From Salibacterium halotolerans (GTDB lineage: Bacteria > Bacillota > Bacilli > Bacillales > Marinococcaceae): a stretch of DNA of 64,000 bases. The DNA lies in NCBI RefSeq assembly GCF_900115625.1, contig NZ_FOXD01000003.1, positions 186,001-250,000 on the forward strand. The letters run 5' to 3'. The notes beneath the pieces are model-generated. The model worked only from the letters and a program-made list of their open reading frames with translations. It was not told the DNA's origin and did not search any database. The number at the start of each line of letters is the position of its first letter. Positions within the stretch are counted from its first letter, which is position 1. The translations under genes and the position numbers were made by a program. Below are positions 16,393-25,291 of the stretch, piece by piece.

Positions 16393-18222
16393 ATGTGCGG
16401 GATAACCGGCTGGCTTTTCTTTGACAGGGATATGAGACAGCATAGGAAAGAACTGGAGAACATGACAGATACCCTTCGATTCCGGGGGCCGGATGATCAG
16501 CAGACGTACCTGGCTGATCATATCGGTTTTGGGCATACGCGGCTCATTATCATAGACCCGGAAGGCGGCAGGCAGCCTATGGCCGAGCATATTAACGGCC
16601 GCCGGTTCGTCATCGTATATAACGGTGAACTTTATAATACAGAAGAGGTACGGCAGGAACTGAAAACACGCGGGCATTCCTTCTCTTCTCATTCGGATAC
16701 TTCCGTTGTTCTGCACGCCTACGCAGAGTGGGGGCAGTCGTGTGTAGACAGGTTAAACGGCATCTTTGCTTTTGCCGTCTGGGATGAAACGGACGAAACA
16801 CTGTTTCTTGTAAGAGACCGGATGGGAGTGAAACCACTATTCTACACCGAGACAAAAAGTGGATTAATTTTTGGTTCAGAAATCAAAGCCCTGCTTGCCC
16901 ACCCCGAAGTGGAAGGCGCTGTTGATGAACAGGGACTTCTGGAACTGTTCAGTCTCGGACCTTCCCGTACACCCGGCTGCGGCGTTTACAAAAATATCCA
17001 TGAAGTGAAACCGGCACATACAGCAGCTATTTCACGAGAGGGAATCAAAACCACCCGTTACTGGAATGTGCGGAGTCTGCCTCATTCAGATTCCATAGAA
17101 GATACGGCGGAAGCGGTGCGCCACTACCTTCATCAGGCTGCTGTCAAACAACTCGTATCGGATAAACCGATCAGCACCTTTTTATCCGGAGGGCTTGACT
17201 CCAGTGCATTAACGGCCTTTGCTGCAAAGCATCATAAAGAGGCACTTCGGACATTTTCCATTGATTATGAAGACAATGATAAATACTTTAAAGCGGATAT
17301 GTTTCAGCCGGACAGTGACAGCTATTACATTAATCAGATGACAACAGACTTCGGCACGGCGCATCATTACGAAGTACTGCCGGTTGACACCCTGGCTGAA
17401 AAGCTGGAAGAAGCCGTATATGCCAGGGATCTTCCTGGAATGGCGGATATTGATTCTTCGCTGCTATGGTTTTGCGGACGGATTAAAAAGCACGCATCCG
17501 TTTCTTTATCCGGGGAATGTGCTGATGAAATATTCGGCGGGTATCCATGGTTTTATAAGCAGGAACTTCTGGACCGGGAAGGTTTTCCGTGGATGGACTC
17601 TCTCCATGAACGGCAGTCCCTGCTGCATCCGGACTGGAGGAAAAAGCTTGATCTGAAGGAATATGCCTACCAGCGTTATAAAGAAACGATCGAGGCAGCG
17701 CCCCTTTCCGGGGAGGAAAACAGTGTGGAAAAAGCGCATAAGGAAATGTCCTGGCTGAACATGCAGTGGTTTATGCAGACGCTTCTGGAAAGAAAAGACC
17801 GTATGAGTATGAGGACCGGACTTGAAGTAAGGGTACCTTTCGCGGATCATGAGCTGGTACAGTATGTCTGGAATATTCCCTCGGACTGGAAAAGACTTGG
17901 GGACACAGAAAAAGGTATACTGCGCAGAGCGCTTGAGCCTGTTCTTCCAAAGGATGTATTGTACCGCAGGAAGAATCCGTACCCCAAAACCCATCATCCC
18001 CGCTATACAGAAATTGTGACTTCAATGCTAAGAGATGTTCTTCATGATAAGAATGCTCCGCTGCATGAATTGATGGATCCAGAGCAGCTGAAAGAACTCA
18101 TCTCTGGAAATTCATCCATTTCCCGCCCGTGGTTCGGCCAGCTCATGAAAGGTCCGCAGCTGCTCGCCTATTTCTACCAAGTCAATAAGTGGCTGGAAAC
18201 CTATGATATTAAAATTAAATAA
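16393..18222 (+). CDS. asnB: Asparagine synthetase (glutamine-hydrolysing)
   Basis: A 609-residue two-domain enzyme. Start is ATG at 16393, directly before the Cys codon, so that Met removal exposes the nucleophile C2 (MCGITGW); AAAGGGG lies 8 nt upstream. The glutaminase domain occupies about 1-205 (RGPDDQ, IYNGELYN, GVKPLFY), and the synthetase domain follows with the ATP loop STFLSGGLDSSAL and SGECADEIFGGYPWF. Length fits AsnO-type enzymes. It makes Asn from Asp, ATP and Gln. It is monocistronic, with a 276-bp leader region before it holding an imperfect GGCCGG repeat, and a structured repeat behind. Confidence 0.93.
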   Translation: MCGITGWLFFDRDMRQHRKELENMTDTLRFRGPDDQQTYLADHIGFGHTRLIIIDPEGGRQPMAEHINGRRFVIVYNGELYNTEEVRQELKTRGHSFSSHSDTSVVLHAYAEWGQSCVDRLNGIFAFAVWDETDETLFLVRDRMGVKPLFYTETKSGLIFGSEIKALLAHPEVEGAVDEQGLLELFSLGPSRTPGCGVYKNIHEVKPAHTAAISREGIKTTRYWNVRSLPHSDSIEDTAEAVRHYLHQAAVKQLVSDKPISTFLSGGLDSSALTAFAAKHHKEALRTFSIDYEDNDKYFKADMFQPDSDSYYINQMTTDFGTAHHYEVLPVDTLAEKLEEAVYARDLPGMADIDSSLLWFCGRIKKHASVSLSGECADEIFGGYPWFYKQELLDREGFPWMDSLHERQSLLHPDWRKKLDLKEYAYQRYKETIEAAPLSGEENSVEKAHKEMSWLNMQWFMQTLLERKDRMSMRTGLEVRVPFADHELVQYVWNIPSDWKRLGDTEKGILRRALEPVLPKDVLYRRKNPYPKTHHPRYTEIVTSMLRDVLHDKNAPLHELMDPEQLKELISGNSSISRPWFGQLMKGPQLLAYFYQVNKWLETYDIKIK

Positions 18223-18251
18223 GAGCTGAAACGGCGTCAAAACTGTTTAAA

Positions 18252-18591
18252 AAGAGAATGAGACAAAACCTTTATAAGATAGAAGAATACCGAACGATTT
18301 TTTCGAATCGTTCGGCATTCTTCGTTTCTAAGATAAACCGCTGCGCCAAAATGCTTCGCTTTCACTCCAGAGCACAAGGGCGACATCGATTCGCTGGGGC
18401 TCATCGTGTCTTCTTTGCCGCGGGCACGGCTCAAGCCTCCTCGGAAGAAAACCGCTTCCTGCGGGGTCTTGAGACTCGTGCTGTTCCCGCTGGAGTCGAA
18501 GCATTTTGGCTCCACTACTATACAGTTCTTGAATAACACCGCAAGACATTCGAGTTCTCTGCCACCTATTTTACTTTTGTCCCACTCTCTT
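18252..18591 (+). repeat. Structured intergenic element A with terminal inverted repeats
   Basis: About 340 bp after asnB. Outer 17-nt inverted repeats lie at 18252-18268 and 18575-18591 (2 mismatches). Inside are a long hairpin (18282-18323: GAAGAAT and CGAACGATT arms), a perfect 13-bp inner repeat CCAAAATGCTTCG/CGAAGCATTTTGG at 18346-18358 and 18497-18509, and CTCCAG/CTGGAG next to it. GCACG/CGTGC and TCAAG/CTTGA pair deeper still. The 55-nt core at 18363-18417 recurs in inverted orientation at 52 kb. No ORF in it looks real. It resembles a MITE or a transcribed structured RNA. Confidence 0.8.
18363..18417 (-). repeat. 55-nt repeat core, copy 1
   Basis: Matches the two copies at 51931-52040 on the opposite strand, with one to three differences. 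Contains CGACATCGATTCGC and GGGGCTCATCGTGTC. Confidence 0.9.
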
Positions 18592-18652
18592 CTGTGTCAA
18601 AACAAATTATTGGACGAGCAGGAAGGGAACCTGTATAAATGAATCATTACGT

Positions 18653-18737
18653 ATTGCCCTCTTTGACCGTTGTGATATAAGATAAAAACACAACACAAAA
18701 AGCGCATGTCAGATGAGGCGGAGACAAAGAGGGCAAT
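18653..18737 (+). promoter_or_regulatory. Promoter region of crr flanked by a 13-bp inverted repeat
   Basis: ATTGCCCTCTTTG at 18653-18665 is the perfect reverse complement of 18725-18737. A possible promoter TTGCCC (18654), 16-nt spacer, TATAAG (18676) lies inside, its -35 within the left arm. The arms would be about seven helical turns apart. No RAT-like antiterminator target was found here. Confidence 0.5.
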
Positions 18738-18763
18738 CGATCCTCAGAAAGAGGTGGGAACCC

Positions 18764-19258
18764 ATGTTAAAAAAGTTTTTACAACGTCATGATACAAAGA
18801 CAGTAGTCATCACAGCTCCGGTTACAGGGACTTACATCGACCTCAAAGATGTCCCCGATCCTACTTTTTCCGAAAAAATGATGGGGGACGGCTTTGCGGT
18901 GGAACCGAAAGAGGGCAGACTTTTGTCCCCGGTTAAAGGAAGGGTGCTTCAGGTGTTTCCAACGAATCAGGCCGTCGGCATTAAATCCGATGAAGGACTG
19001 GATATTCTGCTTCATATCGGTCTTGAGACGGTGGATAGACATGGGGAAGGATTTCATGTCCATATAAGAGAAGGCCAGCAGGTGGAAGCAGGGGAGCTGC
19101 TCATCGATTTTTCACTTGAACAAGTCGGAAAACGGGCGAAAAGTGCTGTCACTCCGCTTATCCTGACAGAAAGTTCGCAGATTGCCGCGATGGAATACAA
19201 GGAAGCATCGGAAGTAACGGCAGGCGAGACGGAAGTGATAAACGTGACAGTGAAATAA
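18764..19258 (+). CDS. crr: PTS glucose-type IIA component
   Basis: A stand-alone 164-residue IIA(Glc) domain. The phosphorylated His lies in ILLHIGLETV, with the first conserved His-region motif GFHVHIREGQ after it. It passes phosphate from HPr to a IIB domain in the sugar transport chain. The start is ATG at 18764, 9 nt after AGAGGTGGG; the in-frame codons upstream lie within the leader. Its own EIIBC is not in the window, so it may serve several permeases that lack a IIA domain. It is followed after 50 bp by a BglG-type antiterminator, probably in one operon. Confidence 0.9.
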   Translation: MLKKFLQRHDTKTVVITAPVTGTYIDLKDVPDPTFSEKMMGDGFAVEPKEGRLLSPVKGRVLQVFPTNQAVGIKSDEGLDILLHIGLETVDRHGEGFHVHIREGQQVEAGELLIDFSLEQVGKRAKSAVTPLILTESSQIAAMEYKEASEVTAGETEVINVTVK

Positions 19259-19308
19259 ACATGGGTTATTCCGGATTGAACCGGTATGACATAAATGGAG
19301 AGGTCGAC

Positions 19309-20145
19309 ATGATTGTGCAGAAAGTCTTAAACCATAACGCAGCGGTGGTCATGGATCACGAAGAAGAGAAAGTTGCCATAGGTTCCGGTATTGCTTTTCA
19401 GAAAAAGAAGCATGATATCATCGATCCGGAAAAAATCGAAAAACTTTTTGTCCTTTCCCGGAATCAGGATTCAACGTTCACTGATCTTCTTGAAAAAGCC
19501 GGCGAATGGGAAACCGATATCATTCAGGATCTGGTATACTGGATGGAACAGCAGCTGGATCTCTATCTTGATAATCATTCCTATGCTCTTTTGTTTGATC
19601 ATTTGATCCATCTGCTGAAACGTCTTTCTGAAGGCTCTCATATCGTGAATTATCTGCTGGAGGAAATTCAGACGCTGTATCCGGAAGCATTCCGTTCAGC
19701 GGAAAAAGCAGTCCAGAGACTCACCTGGAATTCCGGTTACGAGATATCCTACGATGAAACAGGTTTTCTGGCGCTGCATCTTTATGCCGCCGGCCGGAAT
19801 AAAACATCGCCTGCCGGTTTAAAAGAGCATACCGCTGTGCTGCACCGGATGATTACAATCATGGAAGAGTCGCTGCATACCATGTTTCCCCGGCGTACCC
19901 TGGCTTATGAAGGTCTTATCAATCACCTGAACGTAGCAGTCCAGGCGGCGGAGCACAAGGAAGAGCTCATGAAAGCCCCGCTGGATATGGTGAACATGAT
20001 GAAAGAGAAGTATCCGGAAAGCTGTGAAGCTGCCCGGCAGGCAGTACTGGTACTGAAAAAGGAAAAAGAACTGACTATCCCTGAAGATGAGAGTGTTTAC
20101 ATAGCCATGCACCTGCAGAGGCTTTTGAACAAGAAAAACCGCTGA
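19309..20145 (+). CDS. licT: BglG/LicT-family transcription antiterminator
   Basis: A 278-residue RNA-binding regulator: co-antiterminator domain at about 1-55 (VLNHNAAVVMD, IAFQKK), PRD1 at about 65-170 (conserved His in FDHLIHLLKRL) and PRD2 at about 175-278 (ALHLYAAG, MHLQRLL). Such proteins bind a RAT hairpin in mRNA leaders and prevent termination when the PTS is supplying sugar. Start is ATG at 19309 after GGAGAGG, since LicT proteins begin M-x-[IV]-x-KVLNNNA. The regulated gene is not visible here. Family is firm, the LicT name less so. Confidence 0.85.
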   Translation: MIVQKVLNHNAAVVMDHEEEKVAIGSGIAFQKKKHDIIDPEKIEKLFVLSRNQDSTFTDLLEKAGEWETDIIQDLVYWMEQQLDLYLDNHSYALLFDHLIHLLKRLSEGSHIVNYLLEEIQTLYPEAFRSAEKAVQRLTWNSGYEISYDETGFLALHLYAAGRNKTSPAGLKEHTAVLHRMITIMEESLHTMFPRRTLAYEGLINHLNVAVQAAEHKEELMKAPLDMVNMMKEKYPESCEAARQAVLVLKKEKELTIPEDESVYIAMHLQRLLNKKNR

Positions 20146-20275
20146 AATCCGGCTGCTGGTGAAAAACTTCAGGTGCCCGGCAGAGATAGTCAATATGGCA
20201 TTCATATGCTATACTGGTGGTTATGATTTGACTAGTACAACTGCACAACACAGCACGCCAAGGGAGGGATGCTTT

Positions 20276-21901
20276 GTGGTTTCTCAAGTGAAACTATACG
20301 ACACAACACTGCGCGACGGCACGCAGGGAGAAGGAATCAGTTTGTCGGTGGATGATAAACTGAAAATCGCCCAAAAACTTGACCATCTCGGTGTGAAATA
20401 TATTGAAGGCGGATGGCCGGGAAGTAATCCAAAAGATATGAATTTTTTTGAAGAGGCAAAAAACTTATCTTTTCATTCAGCGGTCATTACGGCTTTCGGT
20501 AGTACGAGAAAACCCGGCGTAGAAGCAGAGAATGACCCCAATCTGCAGAGAATTCTTGAAAGTGGAGTGGAAGCAGCGGCGATATTCGGAAAAGCATGGG
20601 ATTTCCATGTTGAAAAAGCACTGCAGACCTCTCTCGATGAAAATATTTCCATGATTTATGATTCCATTCGTTTCCTGAAGGAAAAAGGGATGGAAGTCAT
20701 ATTTGATGCGGAACATTTTTTTGATGGGTATAAACATAACCAGGACTATGCTCTAAAAGCGCTTACTGCGGCGGAGGAAGCAGGAGCCGATTGTCTTGTT
20801 CTCTGTGACACGAATGGCGGATCACTGCCGTCTGAAATAGCCGACATACTGAAGGTCGTGCATGCCCGTACTACCATTTCCACAGGGATTCACTGTCATA
20901 ATGATGGAGAGCTTGCAGTAGCCAATACACTTGAAGCCGTAAAAGCCGGAGCAGACCATGTGCAGGGAACCATTAATGGGTACGGGGAGCGGTGCGGCAA
21001 TGCCAATCTTATTTCCATTATTCCGAACCTTCAGATGAAGATGGGAATCCCTTGTCTAAAAGAGGAGAAACTCCCCCAGCTCACAGAAACTGCTGTCTAT
21101 GTTCATGAACTGGCCAATCAGACACCGCCGGACAGCCAGCCTTTCACCGGCAAAAGCGCGTTTGCCCACAAAGGCGGCATGCATGTCAGTGCCGTGTTGA
21201 AACATCCTGAAACCTATGAACACATTGAACCTGAAAAAATCGGTAATGAACGGAGAGTGCTTGTTTCCGAATTGTCCGGACAGAGCAATCTGATGTTCAA
21301 GGCGGAAGAACTAGGCATTCCGCTGGATAAAACGGACCCCGCGGTGAAAGAAATCATGGAAAAAATGAAACAGATGGAGCACCAGGGCTATCAGTACGAA
21401 GCAGCGGAAGCTTCGTTCGAGCTGTTAATCCGGAACGGACTCGGTGAAAACCATGATTACTTCTACCTTGATCATTTCAAAATCATTGCTGAGAAAGAGA
21501 ATGAGGGCGCCATCAGCACAGAAGCGCTCGTTAAGATGGATATACAGGGAGAAAAAGTAATGACGGCCGCGGAAGGAAATGGCCCGGTCAATGCGCTCGA
21601 TTATGCACTCCGCAAAACGATAGGCGAATACTATCCGCTCGTTCATGAAATGTACCTGTCAGACTATAAAGTGCGTGTCCTTGATGAAGCAGAAGCGACC
21701 GCTTCCACTGTCCGGGTATTGATTGAGTCATCGGATGGAAAAGAAACGTGGAGTACCATCGGTGTTTCCGGAAATATTGTGGAAGCCAGCTGGCAGGCTC
21801 TTGTCGACAGCATCCGTTTTTATTTTATGAAACACGCCGATCGGCTGCAAAAGCTGGAATCACAGCCGGTACACCCCGGACCCGGTCTGCAGAACCATTA
21901 A
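20276..21901 (+). CDS. cimA: (R)-citramalate synthase (LeuA family)
   Basis: A 541-residue enzyme that condenses pyruvate and acetyl-CoA to citramalate, a route to 2-oxobutanoate and isoleucine. The catalytic TIM barrel covers about 1-290: LYDTTLRDGTQGEG at the N-terminus, GIHCHNDGELAVAN and NGYGERCGN. The rest is the LeuA-type regulatory domain (EAEATASTVRVLIES). The start is GTG at 20276, 7 nt after AGGGAGGG; the longer frame upstream has no supporting RBS. Homologues named CimA share this GQGEG pattern and length; (homo)citrate/isopropylmalate synthases of other types are the alternative. It has its own TATACT-type promoter region. Confidence 0.88.
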   Translation: MVSQVKLYDTTLRDGTQGEGISLSVDDKLKIAQKLDHLGVKYIEGGWPGSNPKDMNFFEEAKNLSFHSAVITAFGSTRKPGVEAENDPNLQRILESGVEAAAIFGKAWDFHVEKALQTSLDENISMIYDSIRFLKEKGMEVIFDAEHFFDGYKHNQDYALKALTAAEEAGADCLVLCDTNGGSLPSEIADILKVVHARTTISTGIHCHNDGELAVANTLEAVKAGADHVQGTINGYGERCGNANLISIIPNLQMKMGIPCLKEEKLPQLTETAVYVHELANQTPPDSQPFTGKSAFAHKGGMHVSAVLKHPETYEHIEPEKIGNERRVLVSELSGQSNLMFKAEELGIPLDKTDPAVKEIMEKMKQMEHQGYQYEAAEASFELLIRNGLGENHDYFYLDHFKIIAEKENEGAISTEALVKMDIQGEKVMTAAEGNGPVNALDYALRKTIGEYYPLVHEMYLSDYKVRVLDEAEATASTVRVLIESSDGKETWSTIGVSGNIVEASWQALVDSIRFYFMKHADRLQKLESQPVHPGPGLQNH

Positions 21902-21949
21902 TGTAAACAATGGAACAGCGGGAGAAGCATAGAGATTGTCCCAACAGAA

Positions 21950-21986
21950 AGATCCCGAATGTGCTGCTGCAGCATTCGGGATCTTT
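21950..21986. terminator. Bidirectional terminator between cimA and uppP
   Basis: A perfect 12-bp stem (AGATCCCGAATG and its complement) with an inner GC-rich loop; TTT to the right and AAA to the left. Serves the converging cimA and uppP genes. Confidence 0.85.
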
Positions 21987-22028
21987 GTTCGGGGCTTCAG
22001 AAAAATAGAAGGGGTCTGCCGTAATGTT

Positions 22029-22862
22029 TTAATTCGCCGTTCCAGTCGGAATCCGGTCAATGAAAGTGATCGTGAGAATAGCCAGAGCAAAGCAGTACAG
22101 AGCAAAATAGAGCAGCCTTCCACTGTTAAGAAAATTGATCAGCCAGACAATCCCGATCCATGACGTGACAAAAGACGCCGCAAAGGCAATAAGAAGCGGC
22201 AAAGTGCCGATGGAAGCCATCCCTCCGACACTCAGGTCTTCAAACGCAAGAACAGAAGAACCGGCAATAACCGGAATAGAGAGTAAAAACGAATAACGGA
22301 CCGCTGTTCTCCGGTTCAGTCCGGCATACAAAGCAGCAATTAACGTACTTCCGGAACGGGAAATACCTGGTATGACAGCTATTGTCTGCGCAAGTCCTAC
22401 GATAATGCTGTCCATAAACGTCATCTCTGATTCTGTACGGTTTCCTGTCTCATGAACTCTTTCAATCAAGATGAGAAATACGCCGGTAAGTGCCAGAGCT
22501 GCAGCGATAAAGACCGGTGTCTTCATTGTGCCGGCCAGGGCGTCTTCCAGGAAGATACCGAGAATTCCTGTAATGAAAGTAGCTGCTATAATGTACAGCC
22601 CGAAGAAAAATTCGGCTCTGTCACCGGCGCGGCGTTTCCTTATGTAACGAAAAAAAGTACGTGTCAACTGAATGCAGTCGCGCCGGAAATACAGCACCAC
22701 CGCAACAATGGAACCAAGGTGAAGGATAACTTCAAACGACAGCCCCGGAAACGTACGGCCGAAAAGAAACTGGGCAATAATAATGTGGGCGGTGCTGGAT
22801 ATAGGCAGGAATTCTGAAATTCCCTGTACAATACCGAAAATAAGTGCTTCCAGTATACTCAT
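22029..22862 (-). CDS. uppP: Undecaprenyl-diphosphatase UppP/BacA
   Basis: A 277-residue membrane protein with about eight helices. It recycles undecaprenyl diphosphate for cell-wall synthesis and gives bacitracin tolerance. Signatures: GIVQGISEFLPISSTAH near residue 10 and the PGISRSGST loop near 155. Start is ATG at 22862, 8 nt after AAGGAG; a GTG three codons upstream overlaps that site. The C-terminus is hydrophobic to the end, as usual. It is the only gene on the minus strand between 9 and 43 kb. Confidence 0.93.
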   Translation of the reverse strand: MSILEALIFGIVQGISEFLPISSTAHIIIAQFLFGRTFPGLSFEVILHLGSIVAVVLYFRRDCIQLTRTFFRYIRKRRAGDRAEFFFGLYIIAATFITGILGIFLEDALAGTMKTPVFIAAALALTGVFLILIERVHETGNRTESEMTFMDSIIVGLAQTIAVIPGISRSGSTLIAALYAGLNRRTAVRYSFLLSIPVIAGSSVLAFEDLSVGGMASIGTLPLLIAFAASFVTSWIGIVWLINFLNSGRLLYFALYCFALAILTITFIDRIPTGTAN

Positions 22863-22972
22863 AGATTCCACTCCTTACGGGATAAAGTCCGAAAATAATC
22901 CCTTGTTAGTTTAGCAGAACATCATGAAACAGGAAAGATAAAATTAGACGGCGGTTGATTCGACAACACTCC

Positions 22973-22999
22973 GTCCTATTCCTATGATAGGAATAGGAC
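22973..22999. promoter_or_regulatory. Perfect 12-bp palindrome before the resA-like gene
   Basis: GTCCTATTCCTA, 3-nt centre TGA, then the exact reverse complement. An extended -10-like TGGTAAAAT follows at about 23008. It lies between divergent uppP and the ResA-like gene, so it may be an operator for either. No T-run follows, which argues against a terminator. Confidence 0.6.
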
Positions 23000-23063
23000 A
23001 GGCATGCTGGTAAAATAGAGACAGGGATCTGCATCACGACAGGAATGGAGGATAAAAAAAGAG

Positions 23064-23591
23064 ATGCTGCAGCGCAAATATATTACAATGCTTGTTCTCG
23101 GAGTAAGTGTGTTGGCGGTTGCCTATGTATTGTTTTCCAGTATTTCGTTTCAGAAAGTAGGTGCTGATATTGGTAATGCCGCGCCCCGTTTTGAACTTCC
23201 GATGTATAACGGGGAAGAGGGGAGTTTGTCTGACTATGAAGGGGATGTCATTGTTTTAAACATGTGGGCGTCCTGGTGTGGACCTTGTACAGAAGAGATT
23301 CCAGCTTTGATGGAATTTCAGGAGTCTTACCGGGACCGGGGAGTGACCGTTCTGACCGTTAACATGAATTCATTTGAGCGGAATCAAAAAGAACCGCGGA
23401 ACTTTGTCGAAACGTATAATATGACCCGCTCTCCCGCTATGATTGATAAGGAGGGGAAAGTAGCGGACCTTTACAATATTCAGCGGCTCCCAACAACATA
23501 TATTATCGGGCGGAACCGGACGATTGTGGACAAAACGGTCGGACCGGTGGAAGTTGATGATCTGGAGGAACTGGTGGAAAGTGAACTGTAA
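23064..23591 (+). CDS. Membrane-anchored thiol-disulfide oxidoreductase (ResA/TlpA type)
   Basis: A 175-residue protein: N-terminal membrane anchor (about 8-27), then a thioredoxin domain with WASWCGPC near residue 70 and the cis-Pro loop RLPTTYI. It faces outside the membrane. ResA in B. subtilis reduces the heme-binding cysteines of apocytochrome c and is encoded next to resBC. Here resBC at 53 kb has no resA in front, so this gene may be the displaced resA; its active-site pair is CGPC, not the CEPC of B. subtilis ResA. Another TlpA-like role is possible. GGAGGATAAAAAAAG precedes the ATG. Confidence 0.8.
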   Translation: MLQRKYITMLVLGVSVLAVAYVLFSSISFQKVGADIGNAAPRFELPMYNGEEGSLSDYEGDVIVLNMWASWCGPCTEEIPALMEFQESYRDRGVTVLTVNMNSFERNQKEPRNFVETYNMTRSPAMIDKEGKVADLYNIQRLPTTYIIGRNRTIVDKTVGPVEVDDLEELVESEL

Positions 23592-23656
23592 CCGCACGGC
23601 AAAATAGAGGAAATATAAAGCTGGACATAGCGTATAGTAATACGGGGTGATGTATC

Positions 23657-24748
23657 TTGTACACAGCGCTTACGGTAAAGGTCACAGCAGTTCTCGAGAG
23701 AACCACAGATTATCAGAAGCTTAAAACAGATGGAGGATCCGGCCGGGCGTATTTGTATTTATGCTCCTTTCCTCCCGTGGAGGAGGGAGACGATGTGAAA
23801 GTCAACACCACTGCTTCGATGCTCCGTCTTGGCACAGGGGGGTGGGATATTGTCCTGTCCACCAGTCACAACAACTATGTACTCCCTGGGCACGGGCATA
23901 TTATGAAAGCCCGGTACACACCGTTTCAGCACAGTGTTCTTTCTGTCGATGATCCAAAACATCCGGATTACGATGTTTTTAATCAGCCGCTTTCACTGAA
24001 GAGGACACCTGTTCTTCTGGCTGAGCTTCACAGCATGCTTCCTATTCTGCTTAGTGCTGTTTCGATGCTGAATGAAAGGCTGAGCATAGGGGTGGTCCTT
24101 TCGGATGAAGCGTCTCTGGCGGCCGGCTTGAGTGATCATATGACGGAGTGGAAACAAAAGAGAAATGTGTGGGTGGTTACGGCCGGACAGGCATTCGGAG
24201 GTTCTGCGGAGTCGGTGAATGTCGTAAATGCGATGCAGTGGCTCGTCTTGAAAAAAAGGGTGGACCTTGTGATCCTGTCGATGGGGCCCGGTACAACAGG
24301 AACCAATACGCCGTATGGCTTCAGCGGCATGGTACTGGCCGAGTGGGCCAATCTGATTGGTTCATTGGAAGGGAATGCGCTCTGGATTCCGCGTCTTTCT
24401 TTTCGTGCACAGCGGACACGTCATTACGGAGTGAGCCATCATACGACTACTCCGCTGCACGTTTTTACCTATGCCCCTTCTACTCTCGTTCTGCCGGTGC
24501 TGACAGGGCAGAAAAGGATGTATGTGAAAAAGCAGCTTCACTTTCTGCATGAGAATACCCGGGTAACCATAGTGGAAGAAAATATCGACGACTGGTTCAA
24601 CACGTGGCTTGGGTGGTATGAACAAAATCGAAAGACGCTTTATTCCATGGGCGCCGGTATCACCGGTGATCCTGATTTTATAAAAGGCGTTCTGGCACCG
24701 CTTGCTTATATTTTTCGAAAACAGGAGGTAAATGAAGATGGATTATGA
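23657..24748 (+). CDS. DUF3866 family protein
   Basis: A 363-residue soluble protein of the DUF3866 family (seen in Bacilli beside nudF). There is no membrane segment. Visible features are Gly-rich stretches (GSGRAYLYLCS, GPGTTGTNTPYGFSG) and several conserved His and Asp residues in the middle, which suggest an enzyme, but I know of no assigned reaction. The start is TTG at 23657 after GGGGTGAT. Its 3' end overlaps nudF by 11 bp, so both are likely one transcript. Confidence in the family is moderate. Confidence 0.7.
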   Translation: MYTALTVKVTAVLERTTDYQKLKTDGGSGRAYLYLCSFPPVEEGDDVKVNTTASMLRLGTGGWDIVLSTSHNNYVLPGHGHIMKARYTPFQHSVLSVDDPKHPDYDVFNQPLSLKRTPVLLAELHSMLPILLSAVSMLNERLSIGVVLSDEASLAAGLSDHMTEWKQKRNVWVVTAGQAFGGSAESVNVVNAMQWLVLKKRVDLVILSMGPGTTGTNTPYGFSGMVLAEWANLIGSLEGNALWIPRLSFRAQRTRHYGVSHHTTTPLHVFTYAPSTLVLPVLTGQKRMYVKKQLHFLHENTRVTIVEENIDDWFNTWLGWYEQNRKTLYSMGAGITGDPDFIKGVLAPLAYIFRKQEVNEDGL

Positions 24749-25271
24749 AGAGAAAACATTACATAAGGAATCAATATATAACGGGAAGATTATCGATGTC
24801 CGGGTACATGATGTAGAGCTCCCGGACGGCCGGACGGGAAAGCGCGAAGTGGTGAATCATCCCGGAGCGGTGGCCGTTATCGCAAAGACTCCATCCGGCA
24901 GCATCATCATGGTCCGACAGTACCGGAAAGCATTGGAAAAAGAATTGTTTGAAATTCCGGCAGGGAAGTTGGAGCCCGGCGAAGATCCTGAACTTTCTGC
25001 CGCTAGGGAACTGGAGGAAGAAACAGGGTACCGCGCAGAAGGGCTGAGAAAAACAGCCTCCTTTTACACGTCCCCCGGATTTGCGGATGAAATCATTCAT
25101 CTTTATGAAGCCGAACGGGTCGTCGAAGGGCAGACATCAACCGATGAGGATGAGTTTGTAGAATTGGTGGAAGTATCGCTCGAGGAAGCGCAGCAGTTAA
25201 TCAAGGAAGAAAAAATTCATGATGCCAAAACGATGTACGCGGTGCAGCATCTCATGCTGGGCCGAGGCTGA
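24738..25271 (+). CDS. nudF: ADP-ribose pyrophosphatase
   Basis: A 177-residue Nudix hydrolase that splits ADP-ribose to AMP and ribose 5-phosphate. The Nudix box runs from GKLEPGEDPELSAARELEEE to TGY (about residues 75-98), intact. Start is the ATG at 24738, 9 nt after AGGAGG; the ATG at 24732 is only 3 nt from it. The order nudF then spoIIM then fur is that of B. subtilis yqkG-spoIIM-fur. The end is followed by a hairpin that reaches the spoIIM ribosome site. Confidence 0.92.
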   Translation: MDYEEKTLHKESIYNGKIIDVRVHDVELPDGRTGKREVVNHPGAVAVIAKTPSGSIIMVRQYRKALEKELFEIPAGKLEPGEDPELSAARELEEETGYRAEGLRKTASFYTSPGFADEIIHLYEAERVVEGQTSTDEDEFVELVEVSLEEAQQLIKEEKIHDAKTMYAVQHLMLGRG

Positions 25272-25291
25272 ATGATAGAATGGGTAATAGA

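Noticed and set aside
18258-18642. Short ORFs within element A
   Set aside because: They run through inverted repeats in several frames, have no ribosome sites, and show no protein-like composition.
18660-18764. RAT antiterminator target before crr
   Set aside because: No 29-30-nt bulged hairpin overlapping a terminator could be formed; the inverted repeat present has its left arm in the promoter, outside the mRNA.
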